A stretch of DNA of 64,000 nucleotides from Corallium rubrum (Eukaryota; Cnidaria; Anthozoa; Scleralcyonacea; Coralliidae): assembly GCA_964035015.1 (NCBI GenBank), contig OZ036002.1, forward strand, positions 2,890,877-2,954,876, in the 5' to 3' direction. Within the stretch, counting starts at the first letter, position 1. Each line of letters begins with the position of its first letter. A program made the translations under genes and the position numbers. Shown one piece after another: positions 1 through 12,200 of this stretch. The notes under the pieces are model-generated. The model had not been told where the DNA came from. It did not search any database and saw only the letters and a list, made by a program, of their open reading frames with translations.

Positions 1-392
1 TAACAAATCATGGAAACAAAAATCTTCAAAAGAAGTTACTTTACAACTTTTAAAGTTCTTTCGTTTAAGGGAATAAAAATTTTCGCGTCATATGCACTTT
101 AACTGAGGTTCTTGATCACAATTTCGTCGTTCTGCGCAATTACAAGTGTAAATTTACAAAACGATGTGTTGATAATAAGTAAACGTAATGTTGACTTGGG
201 TAAACGTATCGTTCCACGATGTCAACGTGACATTGAGCAATATCGCAAACAAAGAAAAATTGTTTGATTGGCACATTTGATTGCAAATAACAGTAAACGT
301 TAAATGCACGTGTTAAACGGACATCAGATAAAAAAAATCGGATATCGCCATATCGGATCTGTACGAAAAAGCCACATCGTTTGACCCTATAC
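1..392. other. No gene recognised
   Basis: AT-rich sequence at the left edge. A 91-codon frame on the minus strand (415-140) runs through the repeat boundary and resembles nothing I know. I do not call it a gene. Confidence 0.5.
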
Positions 393-411
393 CAGCCTCG
401 GTCCCAGGCTC

Positions 412-461
412 GCACCCCCGCGCGCTTGAGCGCTATGCTCGCCTTTTATTACTGAAGAGCC
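412..461 (-). repeat. 50-bp direct repeat, downstream copy, with poly(A) signal
   Basis: Identical to 4734-4783. On the minus strand it carries AATAAA (450-445), 62 bases after the RecQ stop codon, so it probably supplies the 3' end of the RecQ transcript. Confidence 0.7.
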
Positions 462-511
462 CCGAGGCTGCCTCTAAATTAACTGAATTATTACAGTATA
501 ACATAGTTCGG

Positions 512-3500
512 CTACAGTCTTAGGAAAATATTAATTTCCCCTTTTTTTAATAAGGCAGCCTTTGTTCCGAGAGTAATGAATGGTGTTGTAAACCTGTCAA
601 CTCCACCTCGAATATTCTCAGCTAAAACGCCATTGAGTATCAAATGCTGCACAAACTTTATGGCATCTCCGTCATTCTTGAATATATTTTGTCCTATGCC
701 ATAATGGGGAATGTTATGAAAACCTTTGCTTTCAACATCGCGTTTCGATTTGGGACCTTTGAATGTGAGTGCCAGCTGCCTCACATTAATCTTTGCATTG
801 ATTTGGCACATTTCTTCAACACAAAGGCATACGTTAGTGGCTTCAGCGGTGTACTCTTTAGGCACTGACGGTGGTTTTAAACAGTTGTCACAACGTCTTT
901 CACAGTTAACTGCTGCGTTTTCACCAAAGTACTCCAAAATTAACTTTCTTCTGCATGTTGAAGACATACAATACAAGACAATAGCATCCAATGACTGTTG
1001 CAAGTACTCCCTGTGTTCATCTGATTCTGAGGAAGCAATTAGCTGAAGCAACTTACTCCTATCCTCGAACCGAAACATCAGAACACACTGGGAGTCTTGG
1101 CCATCCCGACCAGCTCTTCCTGCTTCTTGATAATAGTCCTCAAGTGCTTTTGGTAGGCTAAGATGGATCACAAAACGGACATTTGCTTTGTCGATACCCA
1201 TACCAAATGCACTAGTAGCGCACATGATCAGTGCTTTACCTGACAGCCAAGCTCGAGCATTTTCACTTTTCTCAAAGAAGTCAAGTTGGCCATGGTAATA
1301 GACTGCAGACAGTCCCTTTGACTTGAAGATGTAGGCCAATTCAACAGTGTCTTTTGTACTGAAGCAGTACACAATACCAAACAAGTTACAAAAGTTTTCT
1401 TGTACATAACGAACCAAATCTTCTTTTGAATGTGGACCACTTTTTGGTATGACCTTGTAAAATAAGTTAGGCCGATTGCAGGTAGATTGAAGGATGACTG
1501 GTTCCACCAACCCCAACTTTTCAATGATCCTCTGTTGAGTTTGGGCTGTAGCAGTTCCAGTGAATGCTGCAATGGGCTGGCCAAACTGCTTGAACTGAGA
1601 AAGACAACCATATGACAGTCTGAAGCTTTGTCCCCAGGTGTCTACGCAGTGGGCTTCATCAATAACAAAGCGAGATAGTGCTTTATTTGCCACCATTTGC
1701 TCAAAACATGCCGTAACTTGTGGTGAAAGAGCAGATTCTGGTGTAAGGTAAAAAAATTTAAAACAAGGGGCTTCTTTGGTTAGTTCATGCAATATCATGT
1801 CTCTTTCTTCTGATGACATAGAGGAGTTGATGTAACACACACTCCATAGTTCCTCAATTTGGCAACTTGGTCATTGAGTAATGCCACTAGGGGTGTGATT
1901 ACCACTGTAACTCCTGTGGTTGCTAGGCCTGGAATCCAATAGCATATGGATTTTCCAGCTCCTGTTGGCATAATTGTCACAGTATCACTATTGTTCATTA
2001 TTTGATCCACCACTTTCCTTTGCAATCCTCTAAAACTTTCATGGTGAAAGACATTTTGCAGGATGTCTAGCAATGGGTCTCCTGAAAGTCGATGGAATTC
2101 ACTCTCAGCTTCTGGCTCTTGAATTGTCCCAAGGTCACCAATTGGTGTGGTCACGTTTGATCTGTGATCCTTTAAACAACAGAAATGTGGTTTAGGTTTT
2201 GTAGAAATAGTATATCCAGGGCCGTAGCTAGCTTGTTATAGTTGGAGGGTGCGTAAAGAAAATTTCCGAATGACAAAGTTTTTTTCCAACTAAATCAGTC
2301 ACTACTCCTGCTCACTGATTATTTGTCATGCTATCATCTCGCCAACGCCGAAGGCACAAGCGACCTAGGGGAGTCCGGGGAATGCTCCACTGGGAAAATT
2401 TTAGAGCTTCAGTTTCTCCTCAAAAAAGCAAAAACCTTGGAAATTATACCATATTTCTGATCTAGAAATTGCGATTGATGACAATTTGATCACAAGAAAT
2501 TTTTAGTTTTGATAGTTGACAAATCAATATAGAAATATAACAGCATTATAAAGATTATGTGATTTAGTATTTTGAACTTCTATACAATTTAACAATTTTC
2601 CGCTATTTATTCATTGAAATTTTGTTTGCTCTACATTGCCATTATTTTCAAAATGGATTAATGGATACAACCAAATTTCTGAATACAGTATATCAATTTT
2701 CTGAATATATAAGTTAATGGGGTGAGCCATCACCCCAATACCCTTGCTACAGCCCTGAGTATATCTACCATGGATATAATATACTACAAAATTGAAGCAA
2801 AAATTTCCAGCAGTTTCTCCATAAGAACAGGCCGGTAGCCATAGAAATTCCCACTTCGTGTTTGATACAAATTTTTATTGCTAAGACTGAAATTTTTCAG
2901 TTTTTATCAATCAGTTTTACGTAAGAATACCAATGTGGTGAGTTAGCATTTCTTTTATTTATATAAAACATTCAAATTTGCTCTCTCTTGGAATGCTCCA
3001 ATATGGCTGTTACCAACTTTCTGCCCACCAAGCCCCATGTTGCCCCATGCACTATCTAGGCTACGGTATATATTATATGATATCTACATAATATTGATAT
3101 TATTGTCAGTGTAGTTTACACAGAACTTTATAAATATAAGAATTGATTGTTAGAGTCAAACTGCCTGTAAAATATACAAAAAACTTCAATGTTTGAAGCA
3201 AAAGCCCTTAATAAATAATGTAATTAAGCAAAGTTTGTGAATTACTAAATTATAAATTTCTGTATCTGATGTGGTAGTATATTTAGGTTCATCTATGTAT
3301 TGGCAAAGCCAATCTTTGGCACTAGTTAGAAGTTTGTGAGGTTGGCCTTATAGTTATACATGGAACTGTGCTTTTTTATAGTACATCAAATACTACTGAC
3401 AGTGTATACAGTAGAAAAATTAAATGTCAATAAAATGTATTTAACTGGCAATACCCAACCACTGACAAGTAAAATCATCTGGCATAATGGCATTTGACAG

Positions 3501-4685
3501 AGTAAAATATTCTGTATCTGAAATTAGACAGTAAAATACTAAAGAAGGGTACATCTGGTAGCATGCATATTGCCAGCTAATGGGAGACACTACTGTAGCT
3601 GATAGTTTTGGTAACCCATTTACTGACAGTACCCTACCACCAACAAGTAAATTTGTCTGGTGTTTAGAGCAGAATACTGAAGTAGGGTGCATAATTTGCC
3701 AGCTAATAGATTAATACCACCATGATCAGAAACAAAAAGTCAGCCAAACTAAAGTCTTACAATAGCAAATTGAGGAAAAACACTTACCCATTTAACAAAG
3801 AAGCATTCGGTCTGAAAAGACACAATAGACTGGTCTTTTTTATCAATGTACCAACAATGGAACTTTGCTTGCAAACCTTCTCTGACAACATCAACATCAC
3901 ACGGTTTATTTCCCTTGCTGTATGGATTTAATGTGCCACCATAATACAATAGCAAGCACATGAACTGCACTGCCTCACGCTCAGATTGTACAACACAAGT
4001 CAAACTTTGGCCATGTGAAGTTACAGTAATATCTTGGTATCTGACTTCATTCTAGTTTTAAAATTTAAAGTTTATATTAAGATTAAACCTTTTGCCTTGG
4101 GATGCACAGTTTGTGCAACAGATTTATGTTCAGCATTGTTTATTAATATGATCCAACAATTATATACCCATACATATATAACAATAAAACTCTCTTGAGA
4201 GCTCTTTAATATAAAGAACTTTCTCCTGCCAGTGCTGCCACATATCAAACAAGGCACGGGGTGTATTGATATTTTTAAACACCATTTAGGTAATATTAAA
4301 CTATAAAATATAAACTATAAAAAATATATAAACTCTTACAAAAATGTGACCCACCTTAGTCCTACGATATTCGAATATCTTTTCCAAACATTCACGTGTT
4401 TCTTGCGCGTGCAGTTGCTTGGATATTCGCAGTGATTCTTTTCTGTCGGACATTGAAAAGTCTTCCTTGTGCTTTATCCGAAAATGATGAACAATGCCGT
4501 TCTCGTGAAAAAAAAGCCCTTTGGGCAATGCAATCATCTTTTGTGCATAGAATCTTCCCCAAGCGAACCATGTCGTGGACAGGCCTTTCAATCTCGTTTA
4601 ACACATCACTGATTTCATCCATATTCAAGTCATTTACATCCATATTTACATCAAAATGATCAAAGTCATTTGCATTGTCAGCCAT
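512..4685 (-). CDS. RecQ-family ATP-dependent DNA helicase, three exons, two frame-breaking indels
   Basis: 3'-5' DNA helicase of the RecQ group, expected to unwind forks and recombination intermediates in the nucleus. Exons read on the minus strand: 4685-4355, 4051-3788 and 2169-512, all phase 0 with donors GTGGGT and GTAAGT. Ignoring two indels the product is 749 aa. Residues 1-198 are acidic and unrecognised. The helicase core follows, with Walker A PTGAGKS (about 266), DEAH (368), TGTAT, and motif VI QEAGRAGRDGQ (about 545). A RecQ zinc-binding region has Cys near 603, 620, 624 and 627. No HRDC domain is seen. Exon 1 is one base too long in an A8 run at 4508-4515. Exon 3 is two bases too long in a TG run near 1838-1846. 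Removing exactly these restores phase, so they are either assembly errors or young pseudogene lesions. The start ATG has no competitor upstream before the 50-bp repeat. Family call is firm; orthology is not resolved. Confidence 0.9.
2170..3787 (-). other. RecQ intron 2
   Basis: Intron between RecQ exons 2 and 3. The stretch 2217-2400 resembles the end of a repeat family whose boundary reads close to GGCGTAGC. 3430-3700 contains two diverged copies of a unit of roughly 180 bp (near 3450-3580 and 3640-3705). No coding potential seen. Confidence 0.5.
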
Positions 4686-4733
4686 CTTGAATTCATGATC
4701 TGCCAGGCTCTTCGCACGCCGCAACCTCCCCAA

Positions 4734-4783
4734 GCACCCCCGCGCGCTTGAGCGCTATGCTCGCCTTTTATTACTGAAGAGCC
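4734..4783 (-). repeat. 50-bp direct repeat, upstream copy
   Basis: Identical to 412-461 and immediately upstream of the RecQ start codon, so it lies in the position of a promoter or 5' UTR. GC-rich at its 5' (left) side. Confidence 0.7.
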
Positions 4784-4910
4784 TGGGACCGAGGCTGCAT
4801 GATCACCAAAAGTTGTCGGTTTCAACAAACGAAAAATCATTACAGAACACTTGTTCACAATTTAAATCAATGTAGAGCTGTAATTTGAAAAGAAAAAAAT
4901 AAAGAAACAT

Positions 4911-5170
4911 AAGGGCCTTTTATACGAAAATTTATACGGCATAAATAGGTCGCGGCTTAAATAAGTCACGAACAGCTCGTATAAACGGTCATATAATCAA
5001 CAAGCCGCGACTAAAATAAGCCCAGGGTTGAAGCTAGTCCAAAATAAGCCGCGGCTTATTCAAGAATTGACCGTTTATACGAGCTGTTCAAGACTTAATT
5101 AAGCAGCGGCCTAATTAAGCAGCGGCCTAATTAAGCCGTGGCTTATTTTGCCTTGCATAAAAAGGCCCTA
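4911..5170. mobile_element. Foldback MITE, GGGCCTTTTATACG ends
   Basis: Imperfect inverted repeat beginning GGGCCTTTTATACG and ending with its near complement (AAAAAGGCCC). Interior contains several copies of CCGCGGCTTA-like and TTAAGCAGCGGCC-like words in both orientations. Related, shorter elements lie at 8011-8198 and 26672-26854. Confidence 0.6.
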
Positions 5171-5325
5171 TAGTTACAAGACTGTCTTGACATTTGTTCC
5201 GATGAAGGCCAGACTCAACAGGTCAAAAACTTTAGAAATACATAATAAATGTAGTGTTACAGTACAGGTACCACCAATTCTGACTGTACTACGTAATATT
5301 TAAAGGCCGACAATGAGGACTAGAC

Positions 5326-5675
5326 AACGCCACTGCCAAACGTTTTGCGCATGCGCGACGTCCGAGCTCGTCCTCAAAAAAAGAGCGGGAAAACACTGAA
5401 ATATTTGGACTGGTCCGAGAGTCCGACACAAAAGTTAAAATTATAAGCATACTACCAAAAAGATAAGGTAGGTAATTTGTGCATGGCTTCCTTGTCAATA
5501 TTGTAACATATTCTGAATTTACTCCTTCGTAATTTTCTTTACCCTTTTTTTAATTAAAACACAAATGAATAGTCGAGTCTTACTTAGTCTTCGCCGTCTG
5601 GTTGTTGTCGCCACGGCTTCTCTTGATGTTTATTCTAGCGAATTCACGCATGCGCAAACGTTTGGCAGCGGTGTT
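5326..5675 (-). mobile_element. Mutator-like MITE, copy 1 (9-bp TSD)
   Basis: 350-bp element ending in AACACCGCTGCCAAACGTTT-type inverted repeats followed by GCGCATGCG. It is flanked by a perfect 9-bp duplication GGACTAGAC (5317-5325 and 5676-5684). Nine-base duplications are typical of Mutator-like transposons. The element sits 9 bp inside another palindrome (5676-5781). Copies 2 and 3 are at 13078-13440 and 48438-48805. Confidence 0.85.
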
Positions 5676-5781
5676 GGACTAGACCGGGTTTTCAAGTACG
5701 AGGAATTCGTTCCAGTCCGAGGCGAAACCGAGGACAGAGGACTGGAACGAATTCCGAGTACCTGAAAACCCGGTCTAGTCC
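5676..5781. repeat. About 105-bp near-perfect palindrome
   Basis: Begins GGACTAGACCGGGTTTTC and ends with the complement GAAAACCCGGTCTAGTCC. Internal words for GAATTCGTTCCAGTCC appear in both directions. It looks like a small foldback element that received the Mutator-like insertion at its first nine bases. Confidence 0.6.
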
Positions 5782-5935
5782 GAATTGGAGGCCTTTGAGT
5801 GACTTCTCAAAATCACTTGGTGTATTAGTAATTAGTGGATGGATGAAAAAGCCGTTTGTGTGAATGAGTTTGTGTGAATGAATTTGTTGATGATTTGATT
5901 TTAATTGCAAACGAGTTTGAGGTTGAATTGTCAGC

Positions 5936-6040
5936 ATGGCGGACGACGAAGACTTCGACCCGTTGTGCAAACGCTTTCGAAGTGCTCGAAAACTATACTC
6001 CCATGGCTCTTGGTGTCATATTTCAAGTCCTAGGACTAGA
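5936..6040 (+). other. Possible orphan first exon (MADDEDFDP...)
   Basis: An ATG in good context opens a frame beginning MADDEDFDPLCKRFRSARK that stays open to about 6050, with no matching downstream exon found. Composition looks like a protein N terminus rather than noise. It may be a first exon of an unseen gene, a captured gene fragment, or chance. Confidence 0.2.
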
Positions 6041-6246
6041 AATATTATTTTCTAGTCGTTGGACTGGAAATAACATTTCTAGTCCTCTTCCCAGTACTTC
6101 CCTGGTATTTCAAGTCCTTTCACGTGGTAGAATTCAACGCTTGTGATTGGTTGATTATCTCATGAAATATTAATGAGTTTGAGAATGTGTGTTACAGTAC
6201 GTACCACCAATTCTGACTGTACTACTGTAATATTGATTGCACATAC

Positions 6247-9200
6247 CCAAGTAACCCCTGAAGGATCAACCAAGTATAATTCTGGTCCAGTCTGTCCCAG
6301 ACTGCTAAGCATCACACTTTAAGTAAATAAAAAGATCATGATTATTATAATCAAACTTTCACAGAACAGATACTGTATGTATGATTGACAAGTAAAACAT
6401 AAATCTCCGTGTATATGTACTCTTATAAAGGTTCATTTGACGTCAATTGAACACGAAAGAAGTTGAGTAGAGGCAGGAGGCGATAGTACCCAGCGAGTCA
6501 GAGCCCGATTCCGACCTATACGCATGCAGGCTTCGGGGGGAAGTAGGCTAAAAAACTCGATCTTCGCCCCAGGTTTGGGGCAAGTCAGTCAGATGTTAAA
6601 CTGGTCAAACAAGTTCTAGTTTACATGAACACGCGTAAGCAGGAAAATAGCAAGTGACGCGTTAGAGCCTGGGCCCAAAATAGTATAATAATAATAATAT
6701 ACATTTATATAGCGCTATTTCTAAGAGGTATCCAAAGCGCTTTACATAAATAGAAGACCTAAGTAAATTATATATATATTAGAATCTATTGCAGTAAGTA
6801 AAGTTAAAGGTTATTAACTAAGGGTCAACAAAAGCTCGATTAAAAAGAAATGTCTTAACTGTTGTCTTAAAAATGCCTAATGATGTAATACATCTAATGT
6901 CTTCTGGGAGGTTGTTCCAAAGCGTTGGTGCAATAACTGAAAAAGCTCGCAGACCATATGATTTCATATTATATTTAGGTACGGCTACTGTAATGGTCAT
7001 GGTGATTTACTTGTAAAAATCATATATACTGTTCCAGTAGTACCAGTACAGTATATTATACAAAATTATAAAATAAGGTGTCCTCTAGTCTACGCACGCT
7101 CTGATTGTATTTATAAGAGTATGAAGATCATGAATGACGTAACGTGGAAAAGCCATGGCCAAATTTCAAAACTGTTTAACTTTTAGCTTTTTTTTCCCTT
7201 CTTATTTTATAAAACAAATAAAACATACCGCTCCTGTGCATATGTACTCTTATAAAGGTTTCGTTTGACGTTATTTGAACACGAAAGAAGTGTAAAGGCA
7301 CTTGGCTATCGCCTCTACCTTGCGCGTCAGAGCCCCTTTCCTGCGGGGGAAAATGGGCTGTGCCAACAAACTCGATATTTCTTTTTGAGCAAACAACTCC
7401 TATTGTACAGTACATACCCGCATCCAAAAGGTCTAAGGTGATAGTAAAGTGTATATGAATGGACGTATGATGCCACTTGAGATGCTAAATGCTAAGAAAA
7501 AAAAAATATTGTTATACAATGTCATGTATTCATACCAAGATGGTAGGTCGTTGCTTACAGAAGCCAAGTGAGAAGTGCTACAAAGATTCACAACAGGCTT
7601 CTCAGGCCTTAAAAATATCGTGTTCTAAGGATTTTGGGTGAAGGAAAATTCGAGTGTAGAATATATACATTTTAAGACCAAACCGGGACCAGTTGCGAAA
7701 AATGCAACTACACAGGCCTTCCGGCAGGAATTGAACCCACGACCTTGCGATTCTAGTGCAATGCTCTGACCACTGAGCCACGGAGGGCGTTGCCGAGAGC
7801 TTGATCGCGAGTTCTGTATATATATATCGGTCACGGACATTGTCCGACCCATTCGTGAAATTGTCCAACGTAGGGAAGGAACCGCTGGATATTCTGTCCG
7901 ACCCAAGTGAAATTCAGGTTATAGTTTGTCCAACCCGAGTGTATTGGTGTCCGACCGAACTGCAACTTTGTCCGACGTAAATCTACTCAATATTCACCAT
8001 TTAGATTACATTAGGGCCGTTTATACGTGTACACTGTAAGCCACTGCTAATTTCGCTATAAGATGTGAGCCGACCCATTTATATGGCGTATAAAGTAGTA
8101 GGTGCGGCTTGTGTAAGAGGCGAACATAGGTCTTTGTACATTTTACACGAATATTTGGCGACACCCGATATTTTTCCTACCATATAAACGACCCTATTGT
8201 GATGATATCAATAATATTTTCGCTGCCCTACTTATTTCAGAGCCAAACTGAACTCAAAATCATCAGACATTTTGTCAAACGACTTAATTGCAAAACATAT
8301 TCTAAGGCCTGCGTTTCGTAAATTATCTCGCTCAATATTTGCTACCCTTCCCATATCCTGACAAGTTTAATGTTTAGTTAGCTGATCCAATGTCTTTTAT
8401 ATTTAGACACCCCGAATCCTGTTGCTCAATCTCCTTTTTTCCCTTATTTATTTAGCTTAGACAACACAGTGTACTTATATAAAATTAAACGGTAAACATT
8501 TTATTAAAGGGTATTGGCAATAAAAATTAAGTTTGTCCCATTTTTCAAAGAACTCGTCAAATGGTATAAGAAGACCTTTTGTAATTTTTCTGTATCTTTC
8601 TTGTGTTTTGAAATATTTCGACCAAAAACAACGTGCTGTCCGTCATCTTGTTGTAATATTGGGTCTAATTAACTAGGAAATTGGTGACGTCACAAACAGG
8701 GTAAACCTGATGAAACTACTCTGTGTGTGACCAAATTTCCACGGAAGGCCTTTTAAATGTTGTGGGTCAATTTAAAATGGAAATAACGCCACAAAATCGA
8801 ATTTCTAGTTCATGTCATAAGGTTGGCAAGATAAATATTTCACTTTACCCTGCTTATGTCACATGCATATCGAAAGTAATTCCAAGATGGCGGACAGCAC
8901 GCTGTCTTTGGTCGAAATATTTCCAAAACCAAAACAGATACGGAAAAATTGGAAAAGGTCTTCTTATACCATTTGACGGGTTCTTTCAAATGAGACAAAC
9001 TTAAATTTTTTTGCCAATACGTATACCCTTTAATGATTCGATGTTTTGACTAAATTGTGGTCATCAGTCATCACCACGAATGCTGCTGGTTGTGATGGTC
9101 ACAGACACAGTGATATTTATAGGTGAAGAAATATGAGATACACTGTATCTAATTAGATATTAGGCCAAAAAAAGAAGCTTCTGTTTCTGGTCAGGGCACA

Positions 9201-12200
9201 TATCCATCCAAACTCGATGCGGTGATGCCGATTCTTTTATTGTTTTTTTTTGCAAATTTCTTTTCGCCAGGCAAACCTTTATTGAACAGAGATGGCAAGT
9301 ATTCTTCTATATACAGGGGATGGACAACAAAAAGTGGCCATCATTGAAAGTATGATTAATGTGCATTGTATAACTTTTATTAGAGTACAGAAAATATGTA
9401 AAGTTATATATTTTTAGAATGCATGCGTCAAGATCTGCTCAAATATGATATCAAATTCGAATTTTATCCATTGATTTAAAGTGTCTATGAAATGAAAAAT
9501 TCGTTGGCATTTTTGTTGTTTTATTGTACAGAGGAGCATGACAGGAGTACTCACTGAAAATTTCAAGAGAATCTGATGCGTAGTTTTCGCGCTATCAACT
9601 CGTGAAATCTATTGTTCTTATGCATAGTTGTCCATCTGCGTACGTCATAAGCATTGTTACCGAAAGCCCAATTTTTCTCCAAGAACGAACTAGTCATGGC
9701 AAACTTTGAGACTTAATAGCGCGAAAACTACGCATCAGATTCTCTTGAAATTTTCAGCGAGTGCTCCTGTCATGCTCCTCTGTACAATAAAACAACAAAA
9801 ATGCCAACGAATTTTTCATTTCATAGACACTTTAAAAAATGTATTAATTTTTCATGATTTTCAATCTTGTAACATTAAATGAAGCGAATCTTAGTTCGAC
9901 TTATTCCAATTGGTCATCAAAATTATTAATGGGTCTGTATACTATGAAAGTGTTATAACAGTAAAATAGTTAGATATTTTGTTGCCATTTCACTACAGCT
10001 TCACAGCGTGGCATGCTTTCAAATTTAATGTATTTTTTAAACCAATAACAAAATTAGAATTAGATATCATATTTGAGCAGATATTGACGCATGCATTCTA
10101 AAATATATCACCTTACATATTTTTCTTTTCCCGAATAATAGTTCTTCCACATTTACCATATTTTAAAGTGTCTATGAAATGAAAAATTCGTTGGCATTTT
10201 TGTTCTTTTATTGTACAGAGGAGCATAGCAGGAGCACTCGCTGAAAATTTCAAGAGAATCTGATGCGTAGATTTCGCGCTATTAACTCTCAAAGTTTGCT
10301 ATGGCTAGTTCGTTCTTGGAGAAAAATTGGGCTTTCGGTAACAATGCTTATGACGTACGCAGATGGACAACTATGCATAAGAACAATAGATTTCACTATT
10401 AATGATCCATCTGCGGTACGTCATAAGGCATTGTTACCGAAAGCCCAATTTTTCTCCAAGAACGAACTAGTCATGGAAAATTTTGAGAGTTGATAGCGCG
10501 AAAACTACGCATCAGATTCTCTTGAAATTTTCAGTGAGTGCTTCTGTCATGCTCCTCTGTACAATAAAACAACAAAAATGCCAACGAATCTTTCATTTCA
10601 TAGACACTTTAAATGATGGCCACTTTTTTTTGTCCAGCCCCTGTAAGTGTCGCATTGTAAAGCGAACATGTAGCATCGTATATGTTTTGATTTATTTATG
10701 TATAAATATTTACCTCAAAATATCAACATGCATATTCAATAACATTTAAAAAACGCATTAATAATTCATGAGGAAAACACAAAGAAAAATCATGATAAAA
10801 CATTCTCCTGATTTACATAAACTTTAGCTTTGATTTTCTCGCCTTAGACAACGTTATTTTTCAAAATTACAACGCCAACGAACTTACCAAATGGTGATTG
10901 TTTTTAAAGCCATTCAAAACACTCGCAGAACGTGTTTTATCAGATATAAAACGAGTCTCCTGCTCGTGTTTTAAACATTGTTGAAATAAAAAGCCTTCAA
11001 TCAGTGCCCACAAACATATCAGCACTTTTGACAGGAAACATTAGTTGAACTCTCTTTAAGGGTGTTCGGTACGTATTTCGTTGCTAGGCAACCGGTTGCT
11101 AAGGACATTACTTCCGGTCGGAGAAATATTTTCACCAAAACGTATTTTTGTACTTTTCCACTGCTAAAAGGTATAAAACGATAACAAAAAAACCCGAAAA
11201 GAGCCAAGCAAGTTTGTGAGAAAAAGTACCAACACAATAGAAAACTATTCCTTTGCTGTAGAATACTTTGCTGTGAACACTTAAAGAGTTCACAGACGGC
11301 GATAGATGGAATAATAAACGAAGGACGTCGTCACGTCGAGATATTTGGATTGAATGTCGGAATTTAGAAATCGGGAGAGCTGATGAACCATAAATCAAAC
11401 ATTCCGAAGACAGTGGACATCAACTTTTAACTTCGTATGTAGAACAAGACGACTTTTCGAGCATTCTTGGCTTGGAACCACGGCTGAACTCGCAATTTAG
11501 CTGGCAAGCTCCGATCAGGCAGGAGGCAGGGGGAGGGCTCGCGCCTAATTCTTTCAGGCTAGGTTGAGTGGCAATGAGTCGCAAAAACATGAGCTCGCAA
11601 GATTCCTATAATTTCCGCGAGTATTTATCGAATCGTTAATTTTTTTCCGTTTACACTTAGGGAAAACATGTCTCCAAAAAAGGACGCATGGATTTTATGA
11701 ATAAACCAAAAATGACAAAGATATTCTATTTTTTGTTTAAAATATCCCTTAAAATTTCATTAAAACGACCATAAAGTCATTATGATTTGCTCAATTGAGA
11801 AACGCATGCGTAGTTTTTTGCACATAACAATTCTGGTTCTAGTGAAATTTCTTTAGTTAGCAAAACTTTTAAGTTGACGGAAATTATAGGTTTTTTCATA
11901 TATACTACCGTGCAGAATACCTAGCATTTCTAGCATGGGGATCAAATTTGAAAAGCTCTAGAAGCTCTGTGGTCAAATCAAGTTTTCCCTAGCAACGGGT
12001 CAAAATAAATATGTCTGAACACCCTTAATAGGTCAATCAAATATTATTCTCTGTTATGATCCAGAGGATGGCGCTTTCAAAGAAGTATAAAAAAAAGAGT
12101 CGACGCGCAAGAAAAAAGATGGTGCACGCGCGCTGACCAGAAACAGAGAATTTATTTTTTTGGCCTTAGCAAACCGGGTTTTTTTTTGTATTTTATCAAA

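Larger units (their letters stand above)
393..4797 (-). mobile_element. Candidate compact RecQ-carrying unit bounded by repeats
   Basis: An 18-bp sequence at 393-410 (CAGCCTCGGTCCCAGGCT) occurs as its exact reverse complement at 4780-4797. Just inside it, 412-461 is identical to 4734-4783 (50 bp, direct orientation). The RecQ gene fills the interval: start codon 49 bp from the right copy, stop codon 50 bp from the left copy. No target-site duplication is clear outside the 18-bp ends. I infer a mobile or duplicated cassette; a chance pair of short repeats is the alternative. The gene keeps its introns, which argues against simple retroposition. Confidence 0.4.
9314..10643. mobile_element. Mariner-like foldback element, CAGGGGATGGACAA ends
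   Basis: 1,330 bp with TA at both borders and inverted ends CAGGGGATGGACAACAAAAA / complement of GTCCAGCCCCTG. Inner inverted words (GCATGCGTCAAGATCTGCTC near 9421 and its counterpart near 10080) show the arms extend inward. Two TTAA-target MITEs (9480-9831, 10167-10608) are nested in it. No transposase frame. Confidence 0.65.

Noticed and set aside
9163..12168. A single 3-kb transposon with GGCCAAAAAAA...CTGTTTCTGGTCAG ends
   Set aside because: The two ends are inverted, but at least four independent elements lie between and no target duplication is visible; they may be unrelated family members.
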